A DNA stretch of 64,000 nt from Panopea generosa (Eukaryota; Mollusca; Bivalvia; Adapedonta; Hiatellidae). Each line of letters starts with the position of its first letter. Within the stretch, counting starts at the first letter, position 1. The DNA lies in assembly GCA_029582155.1 (NCBI GenBank), contig CM055903.1, positions 45,213,769-45,277,768 on the forward strand. The letters are read 5' to 3'. The position numbers were made by a program, and so were the translations under genes. Shown piece after piece: positions 58,801 to 64,000 of the stretch. The notes under the pieces were generated by a model. That model worked only from the letters and a program-made list of their open reading frames with translations, ran no database searches and was not told the DNA's origin.

Positions 58801-58981
58801 ACCTCCGTCTGATACAGACTACTTCTATGAAGTTGAATGAGGATTATCAACTGGATTGTCTTGGACTACAAGTATCCACGTGTCAGATACTTTACAATTG
58901 ACCAGCAAAGATGAATTTAGGAACAGAACGTCTTTAAACGAGAAAGACTTAGAGAGTAAAGGACTTAAAATCGGAATAACA
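38006..58981 (+). CDS. VWDE-like secreted protein, 5' five exons
   Basis: Exons at 38006-38105, 53712-53900, 56009-56176, 57726-57746 and 58689-58981 join in phases 1,1,1,1. Together they encode a signal peptide, a complete eight-cysteine D8C domain (as in uromodulin, GP2, OIT3 and VWDE), a 7-residue linker, and a segment resembling the region before the VWD domain of VWDE ('TFYCDF...FYEVE...LSWTTSIHV'). Later exons (VWD, EGF repeats) are not seen before 64000. Such proteins are extracellular; the function of the bivalve members is not established. Exon 5 contains an in-frame TGA where the family tends to have Trp, so this copy may be a null allele or pseudogene. The link of exon 1 to exon 2 across 15.6 kb rests on phase and order only. 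Confidence 0.6.
38106..39082. other. Intron 1, first part
   Basis: AT-rich and without recognisable features up to the mariner remnant. Confidence 0.5.
39083..40072 (+). mobile_element. Decayed mariner-type transposon with terminal inverted repeats
   Basis: The left end 'cgaggggttatccagaagtt cgtggacaaat' (39083-39113) is the inverse of 'atttgtccacgaacttctt gataacccctcg' (40042-40072), with one mismatch. Broken frames inside give EKVKQRAVIQFMSILAK, GTVRNEK and SARWVPQLL, then TMEQRVRVGKLLVK. This matches the N-terminal order of mariner transposases. Stops and frame changes are frequent, so it is inactive. About 990 bp, shorter than a full ~1.3-kb mariner. Confidence 0.8.
40073..41810. other. 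Intron 1, middle: GAAT microsatellite and dispersed repeats
   Basis: (GAAT)n at about 40360-40395; 40500-40760 shares a repeat with 22080-22350. Around 41250-41580 are phrases of the common 'gaacacatatgttaagtttcatttaaatccaataaatgg' repeat type. No exon is seen. Confidence 0.5.
41815..41960 (-). repeat. Dispersed repeat, inverted relative to 47715-47855
   Basis: The reverse complement contains 'gaatcggatcacactgttag', 'ggagtatctgcactt' and 'aaatcggttcagtattagga'. These align in order with 'gatcggatcaccttgttaaa', 'gaagtatctgcacac' and 'aaatcgatccagtattaagg' at 47735-47825. Confidence 0.65.
42155..42404. mobile_element. 250-bp MITE with long inverted termini
   Basis: The left end 'gggtcgtattcaccaaccgt tcttgaaaa...ttcttagacttgagctt' is the imperfect inverse of 'caagtcttagaatattcttacgaatggttggtgaataccacccc' at 42361-42404. 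No coding capacity. 'tattcaccaacc' termini are common in short animal MITEs; the superfamily is not assigned and no clear target duplication is seen. Confidence 0.7.
42405..42888. other. No gene seen
   Basis: AT-rich intron sequence with a T-run at about 42822-42830. Confidence 0.45.
42890..43260. repeat. 13-bp satellite ('acttgtaaagctt') with 11-mer higher-order repeat
   Basis: About 28 units, many carrying AAGCTT. Variant order ('ttgcaac(g/a)c...aattgtaaatatt...' ) recurs about 142-143 bp apart (for example 'aaatatt' at 42954 and 43096). This equals 11 units of 13 bp, so a block of 11 was duplicated. Confidence 0.92.
43261..44120. other. No gene seen
   Basis: AT-rich intron sequence. A small 'gagtgaatgagtgagcgatg' repeat lies near 43738-43768. 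Confidence 0.45.
44121..44403 (-). mobile_element. SINE family A, complete copy
   Basis: On the minus strand: head 'cccgattagctcagtcggtt' (A-box), 'gtctgactatcaatccaggg' and B-box 'gagttcgaatcccccgcccg'. The body is 'gattcaagtgggaaagttatc', 'gtgcttgagtactggttaat', 'ggaaacagtggttaggttaa' and 'tgttagccctcgatggcata', with tail 'aatattcaatcaatcaa'. This is the best copy in the window and the reference for the family. Confidence 0.92.
44445..44500. repeat. Poly-C and A-rich low-complexity tract
   Basis: A C/T-rich run (about 26 bases, mostly C) is followed by 'aaaacaaaaacaaaaaaac'. A likely sequencing hotspot. Confidence 0.85.
44674..44685 (+). repeat. 12-bp target-site duplication, left
   Basis: 'taacactacacc' precedes the LINE and is repeated exactly at 47230-47241. 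Confidence 0.88.
44686..47229 (+). mobile_element. 5'-truncated LINE (CR1/Jockey-like) with exact target duplication
   Basis: 2,544 bp bounded by a perfect 12-bp direct repeat. It begins inside ORF2 (no endonuclease), runs through the reverse transcriptase, zinc-knuckle-like tail and a ~270-bp 3' UTR, and ends 'agcaataaaatatgtttaaag'. 5' truncation with a short target duplication is the classic product of target-primed reverse transcription. It sits in intron 1 of the VWDE-like gene in the same orientation. Confidence 0.9.
44705..46958 (+). pseudogene. LINE reverse transcriptase remnant
   Basis: The frame is open from 44831 to 45985 except for a TAA at 45044-45046. It holds NYRPITLLSCVGKLMERVVY, the motif A FCDVSKAFGRVW (second Asp of the usual AFDRVW replaced by Gly), [20 protein letters not shown] and FADDTS with the catalytic Asp pair. 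Two frame changes (about 45970 and 46010) lead into 46110-46958. That frame holds LRPILEYGSVVWG, the WLSLEERRLYQKLI block, and CEKCGHEKKDAEHYFMQC, a C-x2-C-x8-H-x4-C motif. Inactive. Confidence 0.87.
47230..47241 (+). repeat. 12-bp target-site duplication, right
   Basis: Exact copy of 44674-44685; the flanking bases differ on both sides. Confidence 0.88.
47242..48500. repeat. Intron 1: dispersed repeat and a 42-bp tandem duplication
   Basis: 47715-47855 is the inverted partner of 41815-41960. At 47941-48024 a 42-bp unit ('acgccttccttaattgatta' and following) occurs twice in tandem, virtually identical, so the duplication is recent. No exon is seen. Confidence 0.65.
48501..49330. repeat. Diverged tandem repeat of about 190 bp with GC-rich end
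   Basis: 'atgtcaagtggtt' / 'gtatgaagtgtttgac', 'tatggagcgga', 'ctaagtgtaacctt' and 'cctttaagttacggac' recur in order near 48715-48830, 48885-49000 and 49050-49170. The end 'acatcggacgcacggacaca' to 'gctcactgcaagccggctgg' looks like the GC-rich border of a non-coding bivalve element. Confidence 0.6.
49331..49838. other. No gene seen
   Basis: AT-rich intron sequence. Confidence 0.45.
49840..49887. repeat. (TG)24 microsatellite
   Basis: Uninterrupted TG dinucleotides, followed by a short 'ggggttggggtgggtgtgtg' stretch. Confidence 0.95.
50205..50285 (+). mobile_element. tRNA-like SINE head
   Basis: 'cgggctgtagtgtaatgaat' resembles an A-box region and 'gcgggttcgatcacc' a B-box, at the normal spacing. 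Acceptor pairing is poor, so it is probably a retroposon. Confidence 0.4.
50286..50984. other. No gene seen
   Basis: AT-rich intron sequence. Confidence 0.45.
50985..51265 (+). mobile_element. SINE family A, complete but diverged
   Basis: 'cccggttagctcagttgata', 'catctatcaatccaggattc', 'gtgtcattcgtctctcattg', 'gtgcttgagtactggttaac', 'ggaatgagtagttaagttaa' and 'tattcaaaataaat' follow the family order. The B-box is mutated (gagttaaaatctc). Confidence 0.82.
51266..52115. other. No gene seen
   Basis: Intron sequence. The GC-richer patch at 51780-52090 may be part of an unrecognised repeat. Confidence 0.4.
52120..53520 (+). mobile_element. Old LINE remnant (reverse-transcriptase C-half)
   Basis: Starts with a degraded motif C, FANDLALFTT (52196-52225), with Asn in place of the first catalytic Asp. 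FCYLGIRFSYTGNMTNAVIA, LKAYKCLLLVLSRIKVNIKT and LLYGSEILGIYEFKELDKLH follow in shifting frames. The open frame 52968-53291 contains CKLCSLNVVESDYHFLLCC, a C-x2-C-x9-H-C zinc-knuckle-like motif. The 3' end is 'ccaataaaactgaaactgaaact', a short-repeat tail typical of this LINE type. Multiple stops; inactive. Same strand as the host gene. Confidence 0.78.
53712..53900 (+). CDS. VWDE-like exon 2 (D8C domain, first half)
   Basis: 189 nt from acceptor 'acgtgttcaag' to donor 'gtatgt', phase 1 to 1. It encodes DDPCKKAKQLGFLNQRTVGY, LCDYYLADGWYSMGNYTL and ARCGTIQNWYMKG. The spacing C ... C-x7-GWY ... C-GT ... W is the D8C signature, giving three of the eight cysteines. Confidence 0.8.
53901..56008. other. 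Intron 2 with trinucleotide microsatellite
   Basis: 54211-54324 is a (CAA)/(CAC)/(CAG) compound repeat. The rest is AT-rich. Confidence 0.6.
54211..54324 (+). repeat. CAA/CAC/CAG compound microsatellite
   Basis: Runs of CAA, then CAC, CAA, CAG (about 6) and CAA again. It is intronic, so not a polyglutamine tract. Confidence 0.93.
56009..56176 (+). CDS. VWDE-like exon 3 (D8C domain, second half)
   Basis: 168 nt from acceptor 'catgtattgtag' to donor 'gtaaga', phase 1 to 1. It encodes DKLPTTPAISDIVMCRNYGA, DKCSEEKTIQWSKCDDGTYV and LDECDDAYCIG. It contributes five cysteines and the 'C..G.YV..L....C..AYC' ending of D8C domains, completing the set of eight. Confidence 0.82.
56177..57725. other. 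Intron 3, AT-rich
   Basis: No exon, RNA gene or recognisable repeat. Confidence 0.5.
57726..57746 (+). CDS. VWDE-like exon 4 (21-nt micro-exon)
   Basis: Between 'tcattatttcag' and 'gtaagt'. Completing the phase-1 codon from exon 3 it encodes ESLVPTR plus one base, a Pro/Thr linker in the position of the linkers after D8C domains. Both phases fit. Because it is so short, chance is possible. Confidence 0.45.
57747..58688. other. Intron 4, AT-rich
   Basis: No recognisable feature. Confidence 0.5.
58689..58981 (+). CDS. VWDE-like exon 5, with in-frame TGA
   Basis: 293 nt from acceptor 'gctatttatag' to donor 'gtaagt', phase 1 to 0. It encodes PSTVPSISFTPTVEATVLRV, NVLTFYCDFTPPSDTDYFYE and VE, then TGA at 58838-58840. 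After that it continues GLSTGLSWTTSIHVSDTLQL and so on to KGLKIGIT. The 48 codons after the stop keep the family pattern and the exon ends in a good donor. The stop is therefore probably a point change (TGG to TGA fits) rather than the true end. Confidence 0.68.
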
Positions 58982-59414
58982 GTAAGTTTTATTTAAGGGC
59001 ATTTGTTTGTGTTGAGGCTATAGCAATAACAGCTTTTGTGTTTATATGTTTTGTATTATATTTTAATCTTGGTATCTAAGAATTTTCATACAATTATAAA
59101 TGAAATCAGTTACTACAAACAGACCTGTCTCAAGCTGTCAGTTAAGTGAAGAACAAAAGCATTTTAAGATAGGTTGTCGTTTAATGCAGGTTAATTTGCT
59201 CTGAAAATATATAAATGGAAATAACAAATGCGACTGCTTAAGACAAGCGGTTGCTTAATAGAGGTATTTTCACTGACATGCATATACGTTGTGTTAATCA
59301 CGGACAATACTATACATCTGGCATGGACGGTCTTTTATTTTCGAGCAACACTGATCGAGTTCTGCGATTGCAATCGTTCAAAAAATAAAAACAATGAGAC
59401 TCGATGTACAGGAG
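58982..59414. other. Intron 5 start; nothing recognisable
   Basis: AT-rich. No acceptor-exon pair continuing the VWDE-like frame was found from here to 64000. Confidence 0.45.
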
Positions 59415-60480
59415 GGCCTTCTTATCCCCCAACCGAAGGCGAAGGGGGGTATGGTAATCGTCTCCGTCCGTCCGTGCGTGCATAACTACCAAAACATTTC
59501 GAGCGATTTTGTTGAATCTTCACACAATGATAAAGGGCATTGAGAGGAAGTGCAGTTTACGAGAACTACATATCTACCTTGCTTCTTTTTTTAATTATGT
59601 CCCTTTATTGAATTTACTTGTGCGGAGCATAACTACAAAACTATTCAAGCGATTTTTTTATTTTTCACTATCTTAATTTATAATGACAGAGGACTTTAAG
59701 AGGAAGTGCAGTGTACACAAACAATAAATCTACATTGCTTACTTTTTTAATTATCTCCCTTTATTAATTTACTCTTTTGTCCGGCGCAAAACTCTAAAAC
59801 TATCCAAGGTATTTTGTTGAGTCTTAACACTATTGACTGAGGACATTGAGAGGAAGTGCAGTGTACAAGAACCTTAAACCTACCTTGCTAACTTTTTGAA
59901 TGATCTTCCCATATTAAATGTATACTTTTGGTCGGAGCATTACTCCAAAACTATTCAAGGGTTTTTGTTGAATCTTCACACACTGACTGCGAACATTGAA
60001 AGGAAGTGTAGTGTACAACAATCATAACTCTACCTTGCCCTCCTTTTGAATTATCTTATTTTATTAAATTTACTTGCCTTAGGCATAACTCTAAAAGTGC
60101 TGAATGGATTTTATTCAAACTGCATACAACGACAGACGACATTAAGAGGAAGAGCAGTGTCCAACAATTATCCCTATTTATCACTTTTAGTATTCTTGTC
60201 ATAATGATAACTCAAGGGATTTTGTTCATATTCCACACAATTATAAAGAACATTGAGACGAAGTGCATTATCTAGTGCATAATATTTTGTGCTTGACCAG
60301 AACAGAAACCAAAAAGTGTTCAAGGGATTTAGTTGATATTTCACACAATTATAGAGGAGATTGAGAGGAATTGCAGTGTGCAGAACTCTTTCTTCTGTCT
60401 TTACATAATTATCCCCTTTGCTATTATATTTTATAATGCTAGTCCTGAACAGAACTCAAAAGGTGTTTAAAGACGTTTCT
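59415..60480. repeat. Element with CCGTCCGT head and ~150-bp degenerate tandem repeats
   Basis: A GC-rich start ('cccccaaccgaaggcgaagg', 'ctccgtccgtccgtgcgtgc') leads into about seven units. These are marked by 'gaggaagtgcagt' or variants near 59544, 59700, 59849, 59999, 60148, 60259 and 60373, with 'attatctccctttatt' and 'cataactc' between. Same design as the element at 22790-24870 but a different repeat sequence. Confidence 0.72.
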
Positions 60481-61575
60481 TCGAGTAATTTCTAGCGCGG
60501 AGATTCTTTTTAAATTTTGCACACAAGTACTTTGAAGTAAGACAAGTTTAAAACACTAAAAAAAATATAGGTCCCCATGCTTGTTTTTTTGCTATGACTA
60601 TTTATAAACTACACCGTTTTACATTTTTTAAAGAAAAAAAACAGCAAATTGGTGTAAGTTATAAATCTTGTTTAATTTACTAACAAGGTGATATATTTCA
60701 ACAAAATATTGTTGTCACTCATGTAACAAAAGATAAAGTATCTAAAACAGAAAAAGTCATGATGCTCTTTTGAGTTTCACATTTCATACAGTAATTTTCA
60801 TAAATTTCTAGGATTATAGAATTGGCCGTTAACGATGTATTTTTACACTAATTTAAAAATAAAAAATGTTCTAACGCGGAGAATTGTTTCATTTTTTCTA
60901 CAAAGAGGCACCATAACAAACTTTATCAGAAAATAAAATAAAAAATATATGTCCCCATGCTTGTTACTAAGTTACAGTGCTTAATGTTACCTCCCTTTAC
61001 ATAAAATGGCCGTAAACTATGCATTTTAACACTAATTCAATTTAAATAAAAAAAAATTCTAATGCAGAGTATTGTTTCATTCTTTCTACAAAGAGGCACT
61101 TTAACAAACTTTATCAGAAAATAAAATAAAAAACATATGTTACCTTACTTGTTACTAACTTACATTGCTAAATATTACCTCCCTTTTTCATAAAATGGCC
61201 GCAAACGATGCATTTTTACACTAATTCAATAATAAAAAAAGTTGTAACGCCGAAAATTGTTTCATTCTTTCTACAAAGAGGCACTAAACCAAACTATATC
61301 AGAAAATAAAACAAAAAATATATGTCCCCATTCTTGTTACTAAGTTACAGAGCTAAATGTTACCTCCCTTTTCATAAAATGGCCGTAAATGATGCATTTT
61401 GACACTAATTCAATAATAAAAAAAGTTCTAATGTGGAGAATTGTTTCATTCTTTCTACAAAGAGGCATTATTACAAACTATATCAGAAAATAAAATAAAA
61501 AATACAGGTCACCTTGCTTGTTACCAAGCTACAGTGCTAAATGTTAACTTCCCTTTTCATAAAATGGCCTAAAAT
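60481..61575. repeat. ~186-bp tandem array, about five units
   Basis: 'tctacaaagaggca' at 60901, 61089, 61274 and 61458 (spacings 188, 185, 184), with an older unit near 60500-60720. Shared blocks are 'aaaatggccgtaaac(g/t)atgca', 'ggagaattgtttcatt', 'tatcagaaaataaaataaaa' and 'gttacctccctttt'. Non-coding. It directly abuts the preceding array. Confidence 0.88.
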
Positions 61576-62440
61576 TGTCAAAATTGTGAAAATTATCTGT
61601 TGTAATTTTTATAAATGAAGTTTCATTGCAGAAGTAACTTTCATATTTCTAAATGATGCACTAAATAGCAATTATAATATTTGTAATTTATAATGTAATT
61701 ACTATTAAATTGCTTTTATACATTTCATATATACTGGGTAATTGATGAACATCAATAGTTGTAAAAGTTTGAAATGTTAGAGGCCTAGTGGTAAAACCAT
61801 GTACTGTCAATCAAGGTTGGATCACCAGTGACCTGCTACTCAACATAATATCTTCAGAGTTTTATCTACAGTCCATTCAAGTCATTTTTCTGTTATTTAT
61901 CTTGGCTATAGTAGTCGCACTGTCATCCATTATTATTACATAAACTTGAAATTTTTATTCCTGTACTGGGCTACTTCCAACTTTAATCTTTGAATTGTCA
62001 TTAAAATTTTAGAACACTGCCTGGTGAACTGGTAGTGATTGTTCTTAATTTTTCATTATATGTGCATTTCCTAGTCTTCTGGAAAAACATCATATGTTTT
62101 TCAAATACTTTTTGTTAACATGGTCCCAGTATCTGATTTACTGTCACAATCCATTCTTCTGGCAACAAATATTGTAATAAATTGGCCTGGTCCTGGTATA
62201 CTACTTGACTGACTTCATCACTGAAAATTAAAGGAAGCTTATATGAGATAAAGAAATAAATGACAATGTTTGTTTGTATGTAAGCTTAATTTGCATCATC
62301 ACCAGTTTCCCATTTGGGTGATGCACTCAGAAGAGTAAACAGTTTAGACTTTTTAGATTTGTGGGGGATAGTGCAGGAAACAAATATCATAGAAACCTAA
62401 TTATATGTTTCACCTGATTCTTTTGCTTGGTGTATAGCAC
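61576..62440. other. No gene seen; weak tRNA-like patch
   Basis: 61778-61840 contains 'gaggcctagtggtaaaacca' and 'aggttggatcacca', a very diverged tRNA-like pattern. Otherwise nothing. Confidence 0.4.
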
Positions 62441-62454
62441 CATCATAAAAGTCC

Positions 62455-62578
62455 TCAGTTCAAAGTCCCATCTGAATGACAGTTAGCACTGTAAGTTAGC
62501 CAGCCTCAGGTATCAAACTCTCAACCCTGAGCTAGAAGTATCGTGCTCTACTGACTAAGCTCATCGGTCTGGCTAAAA
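62455..62578 (-). mobile_element. tRNA-derived SINE fragment
   Basis: The minus strand reads 'agaccgatgagcttagtcag tagagcac' (A-box) and 'agggttgagagtttgatacctgagg' (B-box-like). It is followed by body sequence to about 62455. The family was not matched to A-E with confidence. Confidence 0.5.
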
Positions 62579-62759
62579 AAAACGACAATGTATTTAAATA
62601 AAATAGCACAATATATGGGTATAGATTGACAACTCAAGGGCTATAACTGAGCAGCAATTCCTGTTATGATATCTATGTTCAAACCATTGACCAAAATCTT
62701 ATGGTTATAAACTTGCATACACGTATGTGGACATTTTTTTACTGAATGAAACTGTTATG

Positions 62760-62925
62760 TTATGTAACAAGCAGTCAAGGGGTTGCAAGCTCAAATCCCC
62801 ACTTTGCAAGTCTCGGTGATGATTTAAATATATGCAAATTCCAACATTGTGTCTCATGTTCATTCATCTTTAATCACTGATTCAAGTGGGAAAGTTGTCA
62901 GTTATTTGCACGGATATTGGGTGTG
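62760..62925 (+). mobile_element. SINE family A, diverged fragment
   Basis: 'aaggggttgcaagctcaaatcccc', 'cattgtgtctcatgttcattc', 'actgattcaagtgggaaagtt' and 'cagttatttgcacgg' follow the family A body. Both ends are degraded. Confidence 0.7.
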
Positions 62926-63317
62926 CCAAACAAGTAGTCACAGGTTTGAACCCCCTCAGATCATCTGTTGTGCTTATGATTATTTTGTTGTAATCCATAG
63001 TAGAAATAAGCTGAAACGGTTAAATTACATTAATAATTACCATTGGCCCCTTTCGATGATTGTCACTCTTTCATTTAGTGTTTCTGTACACATTGTCTAT
63101 GTCACGATATTGATTGTCTCTTCATAGTTAATGAAGCCACTACAGGTATTTAAAGCACCGACATCTCAATCCATCTGTAACCTGAGCCTCTGTTTAGCCT
63201 TCCTGAAATGTGTTGAATAGTTTCTTATTTTCATAATTCATGTAACAATTTTCTGTTTAACAGGAAACACAGAACATGACGGTGTATAAATTTATTTTTA
63301 ACATTTACTCAATGTAA
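62926..63317. other. No gene seen
   Basis: Unremarkable sequence between two SINE copies. Confidence 0.45.
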
Positions 63318-63552
63318 GAATACTGTTCGAATCCCCGCCTGGCAACAGTCTCCAGGATGATAGATATACAGCATTGTGTCTCTTTATCAATCGTCTCTCA
63401 CCGCTGATTCAAGTGGGAATATTCAAGTGGCTATCAGTTACTTGCGGAGATGGGGTGTGCTCAAATACTGGTTAATTCCAGGAAACAGTGGTTAGGTGAT
63501 CGTCTGTTAGCCCTCGATGGCATGAAAATGATGTAAATGTTCAACCAATGAA
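63318..63552 (+). mobile_element. SINE family A, head-truncated but well preserved
   Basis: Begins near the B-box ('tgttcgaatccccgcctggc') and continues 'acagtctccaggatgataga', 'tctcaccgctgattcaagtg', 'cagttacttgcggagatggg', 'ggaaacagtggttagg' and 'tgttagccctcgatggcatg'. It ends at about 'tgttcaaccaatgaatc'. Very close to the 44-kb copy. Confidence 0.85.
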
Positions 63553-64000
63553 TCACTTTTTATAGTTGTTCATCTCTAGAAATCATAAAGTAAGTTATCA
63601 TTTTATGTGATACATTAATATTGATCAGTGAGTTATGATAAAGCATCAACTAACCTTATACTCAATTGCTTTGTGTTGATGTCAAATGATATTGGACTTT
63701 TCCTGTTTAATCGATGTGTCTTGTTTGTGTCCACTGTTCTTATACTTCCACATATACAGTTAATGTATAACGTTGACCCATATATATAAGTGTCTTCCAT
63801 AGTGTCCTTCAATACCAAACTTTTACATGCATCAGGTCAGCTAAATGTCAAAATTCAAGATTTATTCTTCCTTGTCTCCATCCCGGTATGAATAATATTG
63901 TTTCAGGTAAATTCATTATGTATTCAGCGCTTTGGAACAAATTCACAAATGATCCATATCCGAAAAATGAGTTATCCGAAATGTTACCACTACGAGTATT
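63553..64000. other. No gene seen
   Basis: No supported feature up to the window end. Confidence 0.45.

Noticed and set aside
61778..61840. tRNA-like patch
   Set aside because: Too diverged; only loose A/B-box resemblance.

Overview
This is AT-rich eukaryotic DNA, most likely from a marine mollusc and probably a bivalve. The evidence is multi-exon genes with GT-AG introns, many tRNA-headed SINEs, LINEs with an apurinic-type endonuclease and reverse transcriptase, and the 'ccgtcgtccgt' plus ~160-bp tandem-repeat elements typical of bivalve genomes. There are no bacterial features. Most of the open frames longer than 60 codons are noise or transposon remnants.

Two host genes can be supported, both on the + strand. 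(1) 17323-20619 holds the last five exons of TRRAP, the large pseudokinase scaffold of SAGA/NuA4-type histone acetyltransferase complexes. It ends in the conserved C-terminus MDPAWHPWL and a stop. Splice sites are canonical, but single-base frame breaks occur in three exons, so this is either a decaying copy or an indel-prone assembly. The end of its coding sequence has seeded a 3' minisatellite (20587-21165) with a 252-bp higher-order period. (2) 38006-58981 holds the first five recognisable exons of a secreted VWDE-like protein (signal peptide, eight-cysteine D8C domain, 21-nt micro-exon, then the segment that precedes the VWD domain). Introns are in matching phase, the first intron is 15.6 kb, and exon 5 carries an in-frame TGA.

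Region by region: 1-17.3 kb is repeat-rich intergenic or intronic DNA with two decayed minus-strand pseudogenes (about 0.1-0.96 and 5.03-5.72 kb), a 20-bp minisatellite, SINEs and a 234-bp pogo-like MITE. 17.3-21.5 kb is TRRAP and its minisatellite. 22.8-24.9 kb is a hairpin-headed element whose body is a dimeric array of ~160-bp units. 25-28.7 kb holds SINEs and AT-rich DNA. 28.7-36.45 kb is the most unusual block: a nearly intact two-ORF LINE lying between two 997-bp direct repeats that differ at only two positions. 36.8-37.6 kb is a LINE fragment plus a CTGT/CTGC microsatellite. 38-59 kb is the VWDE-like gene, whose introns contain a decayed mariner, a MITE, a 13-bp satellite with an 11-mer higher-order repeat, a full SINE, a 5'-truncated LINE with an exact 12-bp target-site duplication, and an older LINE ruin. 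59.4-61.6 kb holds two consecutive ~150- and ~186-bp tandem arrays. 61.6-64 kb holds more SINEs.

The best candidate for something undescribed is the LINE between 1-kb direct repeats. The right repeat continues into the natural 3' end of an embedded SINE while the left one is interrupted there by the LINE. That pattern suggests either a ~1-kb target-site duplication or a haplotype mis-join. All family calls are by eye; no alignment or database search was possible.
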